Below, piece after piece: positions 44,480-52,937 of a stretch of 64,000 nucleotides of DNA; the stretch's first letter is position 1, and every line of letters begins with the position of its first letter. The position numbers and the translations under genes were made by a program. The notes below the pieces were generated by a model. That model was not told where the DNA came from. It made no database searches and saw nothing but the letters and a program-made list of their open reading frames with translations. This DNA is from Caballeronia sp. TF1N1 (GTDB lineage: Bacteria > Pseudomonadota > Gammaproteobacteria > Burkholderiales > Burkholderiaceae), in NCBI RefSeq assembly GCF_022878925.1, contig NZ_CP084626.1, positions 1,054,001 to 1,118,000 on the forward strand, given 5' to 3'.

Positions 44480-46147
44480 ATGAGTCAAGCGATCGAAGTC
44501 AAAGTGCCGGACATCGGCGATTTCAAGGACATTCCCGTGATCGAGGTTCTGGTCAAGGTGGGCGATGTCGTTGAACAGGAACAGTCCCTCGTCACGCTGG
44601 AATCCGACAAGGCCACCATGGATGTACCGAGCTCCTCCGCGGGCACGGTCAAGGAAGTAAAAGTCAAAGTGGGCGATAACGTGTCGGAAGGCACGTTGAT
44701 CGTCGTATTGGAAAGCGGCGCTTCCGCGCCCGCCCAAGCCGACGCGCCCGCCAAGCAGGAAGCGCCCGCCGGCACGACCACGCAGTCGCAGCCCGCGCAA
44801 GCCGCTCAGGCTTCGAGCGGCGGCGGATCGGTGGAAGTGAAGGTGCCGGATATCGGCGACTTCACGGATATCCCGGTCATCGAAATCGGTGTGAAGGTTG
44901 GCGACAAGGTGGAGAAGGAGCAGTCGCTCGTCACGCTCGAATCCGACAAGGCGACCATGGATGTGCCTTCGCCTGCCGCCGGCACCGTCAAGGAATTGAA
45001 GGTCAAGCTCGGCGATACGGTGTCAGAAGGCACGCTGATTCTGATTCTCGAAGGCGGCGAAAGCAGCCCGGCCGCTTCCGCGCCCAAGCAGGAGGCGCCG
45101 AAGCAGGAAGCGCCGAAGCCGGTCGAAGCGCCGCCCGATGCGCCCGCCAAACCCGCGCCCGCGCCCGCGCAGCCGTCCGCGCTCGCGCAGGCGCCCGCGA
45201 TTCCCGCAGGCGATGGCACACGCACGTCGAGCCACGCGTCGCCTTCGGTGCGCAAGTTCGCGCGCGAACTCGGCGTCGATGTCACGCGCGTGCGCGGTTC
45301 CGGTCCGAAAGGCCGCATCACGCAAGGCGACATCACCGCGTTCGTGAAGGGCGTCATGTCGGGTCAGGGCGCAGCGCCCGCCGCGGTTGCCGCGCCGGCT
45401 GGCGGCGGTGGCGACCTCAACTTGCTGCCGTGGCCGAAGATCGACTTCACGAAGTTCGGTCCTGTCGATCCAAAGCCGCTGTCGCGCATCAAGAAGATCT
45501 CGGGTGCGAACCTGCATCGCAACTGGGTGATGATCCCGCACGTCACGAACAACGACGAAGCGGACATCACCGAGCTCGAAGCGCTGCGCGTGAAGCTGAA
45601 CAAGGAAAACGAGAAGTCGGGCATCAAGATCACGATGCTGGCTTTCGTCATCAAGGCAGTGGTTTCCGCGCTGAAGAAATTCCCGACCTTCAACGCGAGT
45701 CTCGACGGCGACAACCTCGTCTTCAAGAAGTATTTCCACGTTGGCTTCGCGGCCGATACACCGAACGGCCTCGTCGTCCCGGTGATCCGCGACGCCGACA
45801 AGAAGGGCTTGATGGATATCGCGAAGGAGATGACGGATCTCTCGAAGCTCGCTCGCGAAGGCAAGCTGAAGCCGGACCAGATGCAAGGCGGCTGCTTCTC
45901 GATTTCTTCGCTGGGCGGCATCGGTGGCACGAACTTCACGCCGATCATCAACGCGCCGGAAGTGGCCATCCTGGGTCTGTCGCGTGGCGCGATGAAGCCG
46001 GTGTGGGACGGCAAGCAGTTCGTGCCGCGCCTCACGTTGCCGCTGTCGCTGTCGTATGACCACCGCGTCGTCGACGGTGCGGAGGCGGCGCGCTTCAACG
46101 CCTATCTCGCGGGCATTCTGGCGGACTTCCGCCGGGTGATTCTCTAA
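44480..46147 (+). CDS. aceF: Pyruvate dehydrogenase E2, dihydrolipoamide acetyltransferase
   Basis: A 555-residue core enzyme that transfers acetyl from lipoate to CoA. Two lipoyl domains carry the modified lysines Lys44 and Lys157, each in ESDKATMDVP. Ala/Pro/Lys-rich linkers follow, then the peripheral-subunit-binding domain (about 250-290; ASPSVRKFARELGVDVTRVRG), another linker and the catalytic domain with His528 and Asp532 in YDHRVVDGAEAARF. The ATG at 44480 has AGGAG ten bases upstream. The spacer before it folds into a strong hairpin. Confidence 0.97.
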   Translation: MSQAIEVKVPDIGDFKDIPVIEVLVKVGDVVEQEQSLVTLESDKATMDVPSSSAGTVKEVKVKVGDNVSEGTLIVVLESGASAPAQADAPAKQEAPAGTTTQSQPAQAAQASSGGGSVEVKVPDIGDFTDIPVIEIGVKVGDKVEKEQSLVTLESDKATMDVPSPAAGTVKELKVKLGDTVSEGTLILILEGGESSPAASAPKQEAPKQEAPKPVEAPPDAPAKPAPAPAQPSALAQAPAIPAGDGTRTSSHASPSVRKFARELGVDVTRVRGSGPKGRITQGDITAFVKGVMSGQGAAPAAVAAPAGGGGDLNLLPWPKIDFTKFGPVDPKPLSRIKKISGANLHRNWVMIPHVTNNDEADITELEALRVKLNKENEKSGIKITMLAFVIKAVVSALKKFPTFNASLDGDNLVFKKYFHVGFAADTPNGLVVPVIRDADKKGLMDIAKEMTDLSKLAREGKLKPDQMQGGCFSISSLGGIGGTNFTPIINAPEVAILGLSRGAMKPVWDGKQFVPRLTLPLSLSYDHRVVDGAEAARFNAYLAGILADFRRVIL

Positions 46148-46157
46148 AAAAGTGGCG

Positions 46158-46232
46158 CGTGTCTTCCTCGCTCGATTGTGCGGGCAAGACACGTGAGACG
46201 CTGGGACCGGCGCGTGCTTCGGTGCGCGCGCC
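46158..46232 (+). other. Two hairpins in the aceF-lpdA spacer
   Basis: CGTGTCTT (46158-46165) pairs with AAGACACG (46186-46193), and GGCGCG (46209-46214) pairs with CGCGCC (46227-46232). Neither is followed by a T-run. The 174-base spacer otherwise contains no gene. Confidence 0.5.
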
Positions 46233-46321
46233 TGCTCCAACCGCTCTTCTTCGCCATCATCTTGCATGGGACCCGGGTCAGGCGCTTCAGGCACCGGCTC
46301 TGGTCGACATAGGGGACAAAT

Positions 46322-48406
46322 ATGAGTCTCGTCGAACTAAAAGTACCCGACATCGGCGACTTCTCCGATGTCGATGTCATCGAAGTCAATATCAAGCCCG
46401 GCGACGCCATCGAAAAGGAACAGGGCGTCATCACGCTCGAAACCGATAAGGCCACCATGGAAGTGCCCGCCGATCAGGCAGGCACGATCAAGGAAGTGAA
46501 GGTCAAACAGGGCGACAAAGTCTCGCAAGGCTCGGTCATCGCGATGATCGAAACCGAAGGCGCGAGCGCCGCTGCGGAACCTAAGGCCGAAGCGCCGAAG
46601 GAAGCGTCGTCCGCAAAGCCGGCTGCACCCGCGCCCGCGGCGTCGGGCGGCGGCGCACAGGACGTGAAGGTGCCGGATATCGGCGACTTCAAGGACATTC
46701 CGGTCATCGAGATCCATGTGAAGCCGGGCGATACGGTCGAGAAGGAGCAATCGCTCGTCACGCTCGAATCCGACAAGGCGACCATGGATGTGCCTTCGCC
46801 CGCCGCGGGCACCGTGAAGGAACTGAAGGTCAAGCTGGGCGACAACGTCTCCGAAGGCAGCGTGATTCTGACGCTCGAAGGTCAGGGCGGAGGCGTGAGC
46901 GAAGTGCCGACCAAGCCGACGGCCGCGCAACCGCAGCCCGCCGAAAAGGCGAGCGCCGCGCCCGCGCCGAAGGCAGGCAGTTATTCGGGCAGCGCGGATG
47001 TCGAGTGCGACATGCTCGTGCTCGGCGCAGGCCCCGGCGGCTATTCGGCGGCGTTCCGCGCAGCGGATCTCGGCATGAGTACCGTGCTCGTCGAACGCTA
47101 TGCGACCCTGGGCGGCGTGTGTCTGAACGTCGGCTGCATTCCGTCGAAGGCGCTGCTGCATACCGCGCTCGTGCTCGACGAAGCCAAGCATCTCGAATCG
47201 CACGGCATCACGTTCGGCAAGCCGAGCATCGATCTGGACAAGCTGCGCGGCTTCAAGGAAGGCGTCGTCAAGAAGCTGACCGGCGGTCTCGCGGGCATGG
47301 CGAAGGCGCGCAAGGTACAGGTGGTGACGGGCGTCGGTACGTTCGTCGATCCGAACCACATGGAAGTGCAGGGCGACGGCGGCAAGAAGGTCGTCAAGTT
47401 CAAGAAGGCGATCATCGCGGCGGGTTCGCAGGCGGTGAAGTTGCCGTTCTTCCCGGACGATCCGCGCGTGGTCGACTCGACCGGCGCGCTCGAACTGCGT
47501 CAGATTCCGAAGCGCATGCTGGTGGTGGGCGGCGGAATCATCGGGCTGGAAATGGCGACGGTTTATGCGTCACTCGGCTCCGAAATCGATGTCGTCGAAA
47601 TGCTCGACGGTCTGATGATGGGCGCCGACCGCGATCTCGTGAAGGTCTGGGAGAAGTACAACGCGAAGCGCTTCGCCAACGTCATGCTGAAGACCAAGAC
47701 GACCAAGGCGGAAGCCAAGGACGACGGCATTTACGTGACGTTCGAGGGCGACAAGGCGCCGACCGAAGCGCAGCGTTACGACCTCGTGTTGCTGGCCGTG
47801 GGCCGCAGTCCGAACGGCGGGAAGATCGGCGCGGACAAGGCGGGCGTCGCGGTGACGGATCGCGGCTTCATCAACGTCGACAAGCAACTGCGTACGAACG
47901 TCGAGCATATTTTTGCGATCGGCGATCTCGTTGGCCAGCCGATGCTCGCGCACAAGGCCGTGCACGAAGGCCACGTCGCGGCGGAAGCGGCGCATGGCGA
48001 GAAGGCGTACTTCGATGTGCTGCAAATTCCGTCGGTGGCTTATACCGATCCGGAAGTGGCGTGGGCCGGCAAGACCGAAGACCAGTGCAAGGCCGAAGGC
48101 ATCAAGTACGGCAAGGCGGTGTTCCCGTGGGCCGCTTCGGGCCGCGCGATCGCCAATGGTCGCGACGAGGGCTTCACCAAGCTGATTTTCGATGAAGCGA
48201 CGCATCGCGTGATCGGCGGCGGGATCGTCGGATTGAACGCGGGCGATCTGATCAGCGAAGTGTGTCTCGCGGTCGAGATGGGCGCGGATGCCACGGACAT
48301 CGGCAAGACCATCCACCCGCATCCGACCTTGGGCGAATCCATCGGCATGGCGGCGGAGTTGTACGAAGGCGTCTGTACGGACTTGCCGCCGCAGCGCAAG
48401 AAGTAA
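46322..48406 (+). CDS. lpdA: Dihydrolipoyl dehydrogenase (E3) with two lipoyl domains
   Basis: A 694-residue flavoprotein that reoxidises dihydrolipoate with NAD+. Unusually, two lipoyl domains precede the enzyme: Lys43 in ETDKATMEVP and Lys152 in ESDKATMDVP, joined by Ala/Pro-rich linkers. The E3 body starts near residue 225 with the FAD motif LGAGPGGYSAAFRAADLG, has the redox pair Cys267/Cys272 in CLNVGC, the NAD motif VVGGGIIGLEMATVYASLGS and the C-terminal His-Glu in IHPHPTLGESIGMA. Usual E3 is about 470 residues, and about 590 with a single lipoyl domain. Its second lipoyl domain is nearly the same DNA as that of aceF. Confidence 0.95.
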   Translation: MSLVELKVPDIGDFSDVDVIEVNIKPGDAIEKEQGVITLETDKATMEVPADQAGTIKEVKVKQGDKVSQGSVIAMIETEGASAAAEPKAEAPKEASSAKPAAPAPAASGGGAQDVKVPDIGDFKDIPVIEIHVKPGDTVEKEQSLVTLESDKATMDVPSPAAGTVKELKVKLGDNVSEGSVILTLEGQGGGVSEVPTKPTAAQPQPAEKASAAPAPKAGSYSGSADVECDMLVLGAGPGGYSAAFRAADLGMSTVLVERYATLGGVCLNVGCIPSKALLHTALVLDEAKHLESHGITFGKPSIDLDKLRGFKEGVVKKLTGGLAGMAKARKVQVVTGVGTFVDPNHMEVQGDGGKKVVKFKKAIIAAGSQAVKLPFFPDDPRVVDSTGALELRQIPKRMLVVGGGIIGLEMATVYASLGSEIDVVEMLDGLMMGADRDLVKVWEKYNAKRFANVMLKTKTTKAEAKDDGIYVTFEGDKAPTEAQRYDLVLLAVGRSPNGGKIGADKAGVAVTDRGFINVDKQLRTNVEHIFAIGDLVGQPMLAHKAVHEGHVAAEAAHGEKAYFDVLQIPSVAYTDPEVAWAGKTEDQCKAEGIKYGKAVFPWAASGRAIANGRDEGFTKLIFDEATHRVIGGGIVGLNAGDLISEVCLAVEMGADATDIGKTIHPHPTLGESIGMAAELYEGVCTDLPPQRKK

Positions 48407-48430
48407 GCGGCCGCAAGAGGGTGTCGAGCG

Positions 48431-48462
48431 AAGCGCGCTTCTTCACGGAAGCGCGCTTTTGC
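48431..48462 (+). terminator. Terminator behind lpdA
   Basis: AAGCGCGCTTC / GAAGCGCGCTT 11-bp perfect stem with a 6-base loop, followed by TTGCTTTTG. It lies 25 bases after the lpdA stop and ends the pyruvate dehydrogenase cluster. Confidence 0.85.
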
Positions 48463-48523
48463 TTTTGAGCTGCGCGCTCGAAAGCGTGAGGCGAAAGCCG
48501 TTTTTTCGAACCAACAGACGACA

Positions 48524-48550
48524 AAAAACCCGGCGCGAGGCCGGGTTTTT
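48524..48550 (-). terminator. Terminator behind the phasin gene
   Basis: AAAAACCCGGC / GCCGGGTTTTT 11-bp stem with a GCGAG loop, 43 bases beyond the phasin stop; the A/T tails make it work in either direction. Confidence 0.9.
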
Positions 48551-48592
48551 CGTGATTCTTGCTTCGTCAACCGGGCGAACCCGGCTTCGAAC

Positions 48593-49168
48593 TTACGCAA
48601 CCGTCTTCTTGGCGGTGCGCGTAGCTTGTTCGGTCGCTTGCGTAGCGGCCTTCGTGGCGGCCGTGGCGGCTGCGTTGAAGTTGCTTTCAGCGATTTCGAC
48701 AGCTTGCTTCGTTGCCTTGTGAACCGTTTCGTACGTCGTGTTGGCGGCGGTGATGGCCGACTTCATGACCGCGACTGCGGTTTCCGAACCAGCCGGTGCG
48801 TTCTTCGCGACGTTGTCGACGAGCGATTGCACCTTGCGGTTTTGCTCTTCGTACTGCGCTTCAGCAACGCGAGCGAATTCAGCTTGCGTGGACGACGCAA
48901 TTTCATACAGATGACGGCCGTACGACAGAACCTTCTCGGCGACCGGCTGCGTGAGGCTTGCTTGCAGCGAGAGGAGTTCTTGTGCGTCCTTGACCGACAG
49001 CGCGCGCTGGGTGTTCTCCTGGCTTTCGGCCAGGGTGGACTTCACGACTTGCAGATTCAGTTCGACCAGCTTTTCGATACCTTCGAATGCCTTGTTCGTG
49101 AGGCCAAACAGCGTGTCGAAGTTAGCTTTTTGTGCGGCGGCGATTTGCTCGGGGGTCAACAGGGTCAT
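48593..49168 (-). CDS. phaP: Phasin (polyhydroxyalkanoate granule-associated protein)
   Basis: A 191-residue amphipathic helical protein that coats PHA granules. It starts [20 protein letters not shown], with the conserved [20 protein letters not shown] core, and ends in a Lys/Thr/Ala-rich tail ([21 protein letters not shown] region, a coiled or PHA-binding segment). No membrane span, no cysteine. GGAG precedes the ATG at 49168. Expression is normally strong and PHA-dependent through PhaR; a near-consensus sigma-70 promoter and an adjacent palindrome are visible upstream. No other pha gene is in the window. Confidence 0.95.
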   Translation of the reverse strand: MTLLTPEQIAAAQKANFDTLFGLTNKAFEGIEKLVELNLQVVKSTLAESQENTQRALSVKDAQELLSLQASLTQPVAEKVLSYGRHLYEIASSTQAEFARVAEAQYEEQNRKVQSLVDNVAKNAPAGSETAVAVMKSAITAANTTYETVHKATKQAVEIAESNFNAAATAATKAATQATEQATRTAKKTVA

Positions 49169-49278
49169 CTCAGGCTCCTGATAGTCGACCCATCAACGCG
49201 GGTCGTGGTTTGGTAGATCCGGCGCGCCGTTGCGGCCGGTTACTGCAAAGTGCGATTGGTGCGTCGCAACATGAAGCC

Positions 49279-49306
49279 ATTTTAGAGATATTCCGATAGA
49301 TGTCAA
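49279..49306 (-). promoter_or_regulatory. Sigma-70 promoter of the phasin gene
   Basis: Read leftwards, TTGACA (49301-49306) and TAAAAT (49279-49284) are 16 bases apart, an almost perfect housekeeping promoter. Transcription would start near 49272, giving a leader of about 100 bases. Confidence 0.85.
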
Positions 49307-49313
49307 GCGCTTT

Positions 49314-49328
49314 TTGTGCATTGCACAA
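49314..49328. promoter_or_regulatory. 15-bp perfect palindrome beside the phasin promoter
   Basis: TTGTGCA-T-TGCACAA lies seven bases upstream of the -35. TGC/GCA-rich dyads are known targets of PhaR-type regulators, so this is a candidate PhaR operator; the assignment is inference. Confidence 0.6.
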
Positions 49329-49949
49329 TAGGCCGAAAGGTCTTGTTAAACAATGGCTTAAGTTAGATCTCACCGGCATGCGCTGCTGCTTGGTGAAAAC
49401 CCTATGCACCGCCGCAGGGCGTGGCGTTGCGAGACGCTCTCAACCGGATAGGAGCGTTATGAAAGCACGCTAAGACGACAGAATCATGTCCCGTCGATGC
49501 CATGCTGGAAACTCGCATCGGCAAGAAAGATGAGATGTTTCTGTAGTAAGTCCTATTTTTAGGATGACGCCGTACACCAAATTGTTGAAGAGACGTTAAC
49601 ATTTCGACTGTCGGTTGCGTTGTTGTTGTGTTGACGCCGCATCCGTCCACCGCACGCAGCCTTCTTCGAATTTTCGCTTCGCTGTCTTTCAGACCCGAAT
49701 CCGCGATTCCTGGCTCAAGTTGCAGAAAGTTTTGCCGATAGTGCGCTTGTCGTCTCGTATAAAAGCGCGCTGTTGGCAGCACTGCTGCAAAGCGCGATCG
49801 TTTTTTCCGATCAAAGCGCGCGTTGTGTAACGATAAGCAATCGTGGCTTACAACTCGGTTTAACGAGTGCCGATAAGTGCTTAATATTGCTTAAATTTCG
49901 TAGCTTCACTACACTTGGCGGTACTCTCCAGCCGCCCAACAGAACACTA
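49329..49949. other. About 620-base region without a convincing gene
   Basis: This is the least GC-rich long stretch of the window. The open frames in it (for example leftward 49402-49782) lack a ribosome site and codon pattern. It contains a TCCTA-TTTT-TAGGA hairpin at 49551-49564 and the promoter of the peptidase gene near its right end. An uncharacterised small RNA could be here, but I see no terminator to support one. Confidence 0.5.
49887..49915 (+). promoter_or_regulatory. Sigma-70 promoter of the PBP7-type gene
   Basis: TTGCTT (49887-49892) and TACACT (49910-49915) with a 17-base spacer. Two TGCTTAA copies (49878 and 49888) exactly ten bases apart overlap the -35. Transcription would start near 49922, giving a leader of only about 28 bases. 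Confidence 0.65.
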
Positions 49950-51146
49950 ATGAAAACCGAAATGTTTTCGTCGTTTAAGGTGGTTCATGGCGTAGCGCTG
50001 CGCTCCGCGTTGTCGATCGCCATTTCCATCGCTGTAGCGACGTCCTTTGCAGCGGCTCCGGCTGAAGCCCTCGCAAAAACCGCCACCGCAACCAAATCCG
50101 TCAAGAAATCCGCGAAGTCCACTGCTTCCGCCGAGAAGGCCGAAAAGCCTGCTCGTGTGGCGAAGACATCGGCGAAATCGGGCCGTGCCGCCCGCGTAGC
50201 CAAGGTCGCCGCCGAAGACGACGACGTACCCCGGGCTTCCCGCAAGCGTCGAGTGAATTACCGCATGGACCCGCGCTCGCGCCGCGCCGCAGTGCACTCG
50301 GTGGCGTATCAGCCGCGTGCCACCTCGGTCGGTTCGGCGTTCGGTTTGCATGAAACGCCCGACAGCCTGGCGCTGCGTTCGAGCGTGGCCTATGTGGTGG
50401 ACCAGAACACGTCCGAAACGCTTTTCGACAAGAATTCGCGCGCCGTCGTGCCTATCGCGTCCATCACCAAGTTGATGACGGCCATGGTCACGCTCGACTC
50501 GCACTTGCCGCTCACCGACGAAATGACGGTGACCGACGAAGATCGCGATTACGAGAAGTTCACGGGCTCGCGGCTCGCCGTCGGCTCGGAGCTCAATCGC
50601 GAGGATATGCTGCATATCGCGCTCATGGCATCGGAAAATCGCGCGGCGGCTGCGTTGTCGCGCTATTACCCGGGTGGCCGGCCGGCTTTCATCGCGGCAA
50701 TGAACGCGAAAGCGAAGTCGCTCGGCATGACCGACACGCATTTCGAGAACTCCACGGGTCTCACGAGCCTCAACGTTTCGAGCGCACGCGATCTCGTGAA
50801 GATGGTGAACGCGGCGTATCAATATCCGCTCATCCGCAAGTTCTCGACGGATCGCAGCTACGAAGTCTTCACCGGCAAGCGCAATCTCGCCTACAACAGC
50901 ACGAACGCGCTGGTGCGTAATGCGTCGTGGGATATCGGTTTGCAGAAGACCGGCTTCATCAACGAAGCGGGCGAGTGCCTGGTGATGCAGGCAACGGTCA
51001 ACGGCCGCCCGGTCGTGATCGTGCTGCTCGATTCCTACGGCAAGTATTCGCGTTTCGCGGATGCCGGCCGCCTGCGTTCGTTCCTCGATACGCTCGGCGA
51101 ACCGCGCATCATGAGTGCGGATATGGGTAGCGGCACGAACCCCTAA
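49950..51146 (+). CDS. pbpG: D-alanyl-D-alanine endopeptidase, PBP7/DacD type
   Basis: A 398-residue periplasmic serine peptidase of family S11 acting on peptidoglycan cross-links. After a signal peptide (hydrophobic core about residues 20-38, cleavage near AEALA) comes a Lys/Ala/Ser-rich linker (about 42-110) that looks disordered and could bind the cell wall or membrane. The catalytic domain has SITK at 171-174 with Ser171 as nucleophile, SEN near 230 and KTG near 331 in LQKTGFINEAGECLV. The very basic linker is longer than in E. coli PBP7 (about 310 residues in total). A terminator follows. Confidence 0.93.
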   Translation: MKTEMFSSFKVVHGVALRSALSIAISIAVATSFAAAPAEALAKTATATKSVKKSAKSTASAEKAEKPARVAKTSAKSGRAARVAKVAAEDDDVPRASRKRRVNYRMDPRSRRAAVHSVAYQPRATSVGSAFGLHETPDSLALRSSVAYVVDQNTSETLFDKNSRAVVPIASITKLMTAMVTLDSHLPLTDEMTVTDEDRDYEKFTGSRLAVGSELNREDMLHIALMASENRAAAALSRYYPGGRPAFIAAMNAKAKSLGMTDTHFENSTGLTSLNVSSARDLVKMVNAAYQYPLIRKFSTDRSYEVFTGKRNLAYNSTNALVRNASWDIGLQKTGFINEAGECLVMQATVNGRPVVIVLLDSYGKYSRFADAGRLRSFLDTLGEPRIMSADMGSGTNP

Positions 51147-51164
51147 GCACGTTTGAATAAGCAG

Positions 51165-51202
51165 AAAGCCGGATGGGTCTCTCGACCCGTCCGGCTTTTT
51201 GT
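51165..51202 (+). terminator. Terminator behind the PBP7-type gene
   Basis: AAAGCCGGATGGGTC / GACCCGTCCGGCTTT, a 15-bp stem with one T-G pair and a TCTC loop, followed by TTGTC. It probably serves the IclR gene from the other side too. Confidence 0.93.
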
Positions 51203-51230
51203 CTTTGAAGCAGCGTTTCTAACGCAAGAT

Positions 51231-52025
51231 TCAGCGCGATGCGGCTGCAACCGGCTCGGGGTGATAACCCAGCGAGCGCGAGATCTCCAGCGCCGTATGA
51301 CTGAGTTGCTTGAGCCACGCGTCTTGGAGACGATCGGCCGGCGCCGACAACGACAAGCCCGCGACGAGCCGCCCGGTATCGTCGTAAATGCCCGCCGCGA
51401 TACAGCGCACGCCCAGTTCGAGTTCTTCGTTATCGCGCGCGCAAGCCTGTTGCCGCACGAACGACAACTCACGTTCCAGCTTCGACAGATCGGTGATGCT
51501 GTTCTGTGTGTGGCCCGAAAGACCCGTGCGCATGGCGTAGGCGCGCACGCGCGTGGTTTCGTCGGCGGCGAGGAAGAGCTTGCCGACCGAAGTCAGATGC
51601 AGCGGCGCGCGTCCACCGATCGCGCGAACGACCTGCATGCCGGAGCGTTCGGAATAAGCCCGCTCGATATAGACGATTTCGTCGCCCTGACGCACCGAGA
51701 GGTTGACCGTCTGTCCCGTTTGCCGATGCAGTTCGCGCATCGGCGGCATCGCGGCCTCGCGCACCGAAAGGCGCGCCTTGACCAGATTGCCCAGTTCGAG
51801 CAGACGCATGCCGAGCCGATACGTGCCTGGATCGGAGCGGTCCACCAGCCGGCAAAGCACCATGTCGTTCAGGATGCGGTGCGCCGTGGAAGGATGCAGA
51901 TCGGTGCTTTGGGAGAGTTCCTTCAGGCTGACGGGATCGGTGTGGCCGGCAAGCGCGTCCAGCAGACGCATCATGCGTTCGATCACCTGAATGGAGGTTT
52001 TGGATTCCGGGTTCGTATCGCTCAT
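51231..52025 (-). CDS. IclR family transcriptional regulator
   Basis: A 264-residue regulator. An N-terminal winged helix (about 10-75; SLKELSQSTDLHPSTAHRIL) is followed by the IclR effector domain (about 80-250; TVNLSVRQGDEIVYIERAYS, APLHLTSVGKLFLA, CIAAGIYDDTGRLVAGLSLS). It is divergent from lutA with 156 bases between starts, so it likely controls lutAB, and its ligand may be lactate or a related acid. Better-studied lactate operons use GntR-type LldR/LutR, so an IclR here would be a different control scheme. The start at 52025 begins the conserved region. Confidence 0.92.
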   Translation of the reverse strand: MSDTNPESKTSIQVIERMMRLLDALAGHTDPVSLKELSQSTDLHPSTAHRILNDMVLCRLVDRSDPGTYRLGMRLLELGNLVKARLSVREAAMPPMRELHRQTGQTVNLSVRQGDEIVYIERAYSERSGMQVVRAIGGRAPLHLTSVGKLFLAADETTRVRAYAMRTGLSGHTQNSITDLSKLERELSFVRQQACARDNEELELGVRCIAAGIYDDTGRLVAGLSLSAPADRLQDAWLKQLSHTALEISRSLGYHPEPVAAASR

Positions 52026-52181
52026 CGTGGAAATCGGTTGATGCGTCAAACTACGGATGCGCAATTGTATCTCATAATGTGAAAACGCGGTCGGCGGTTG
52101 GGGAGTGCCCGAACCACCGCCGCTTCGCGGATAATCGGCGTGCATCTTAGAAAATCTCGAGAAAACAGGAAACGCTCCACC

Positions 52182-52922
52182 ATGCAAGTCGGACTATTCG
52201 TCACGTGCCTCATCGACATGATGCGGCCGGAGATCGGCTTTTCGGTCATCAAGCTGATCGAGCGCGCGGGTTTTACGGTGAGCGTGCCGCCCGCGCAAAC
52301 CTGCTGCGGCCAGCCCGCGTATAACTCCGGCGATCGCAGGCTTGCACGCGATCTCGCCGAAAAGACACTGCGGGAATTCGAACAATTCGACTACGTGGTG
52401 GTGCCGTCGGGTTCGTGCGGCGGAATGATCCGCGCGCATTACGGCGATCTCTTCCGCGACGATCCGCAACTCATGAATCGCTTCGCGCGCTTGCAACCGC
52501 GCGTCTTCGAACTCACGGATTTTCTCGTGAATGTTGCCAAGGCGCGCATGGAGCCCGGTGTGTTCGAAGGCGCCGTGACCTATCACGATTCCTGCTCGGG
52601 CCTGCGTGAGCTCGGCGTGAAGGCGCAGCCGCGCGATTTGCTCGCACAAGCGGGCGTGCCCGTGACCGAGATGGCGGGCTGCGAACATTGCTGCGGTTTC
52701 GGCGGCACGTTCGCGGTGAAGTACGGCGACATTTCGACGGCCATCGTCGATGAAAAGTGCGCCAACATCAAGGCGAGCGGCGCGGCTACCGTCGTGCTGG
52801 GCGATCTCGGCTGCATGCTGAATATAGAAGGGCGCTTGAGGCGCACCGGCGACACGAGCACGCGTGTGCTGCATATCGCGCAAGTGCTTGCCGGCGACGC
52901 ATCCGACTCCATCCGCAACTGA
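52182..52922 (+). CDS. lutA: LutA/YkgE-type Fe-S lactate utilisation protein
   Basis: A 246-residue cytosolic protein with two CCG (cysteine-rich) domains as in heterodisulfide reductase subunits. The first has FVTCLIDMMRPEIG, QTCCGQPAYNSGD and GSCGGMI; the second TYHDSCSGLRELGV and GCEHCCGFGGTFAVKYG. These cysteines bind Fe-S clusters. In B. subtilis LutA, LutB and LutC together oxidise L-lactate to pyruvate. The start is the ATG at 52182. lutB follows 15 bases downstream. Confidence 0.94.
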   Translation: MQVGLFVTCLIDMMRPEIGFSVIKLIERAGFTVSVPPAQTCCGQPAYNSGDRRLARDLAEKTLREFEQFDYVVVPSGSCGGMIRAHYGDLFRDDPQLMNRFARLQPRVFELTDFLVNVAKARMEPGVFEGAVTYHDSCSGLRELGVKAQPRDLLAQAGVPVTEMAGCEHCCGFGGTFAVKYGDISTAIVDEKCANIKASGAATVVLGDLGCMLNIEGRLRRTGDTSTRVLHIAQVLAGDASDSIRN

Positions 52923-52937
52923 CGAACGAGCGAGCCC

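Noticed and set aside
49402..49782. A leftward 126-codon frame in the gap between phasin and the PBP7-type gene
   Set aside because: No Shine-Dalgarno, no codon bias, mixed composition. It overlaps what looks like regulatory DNA.
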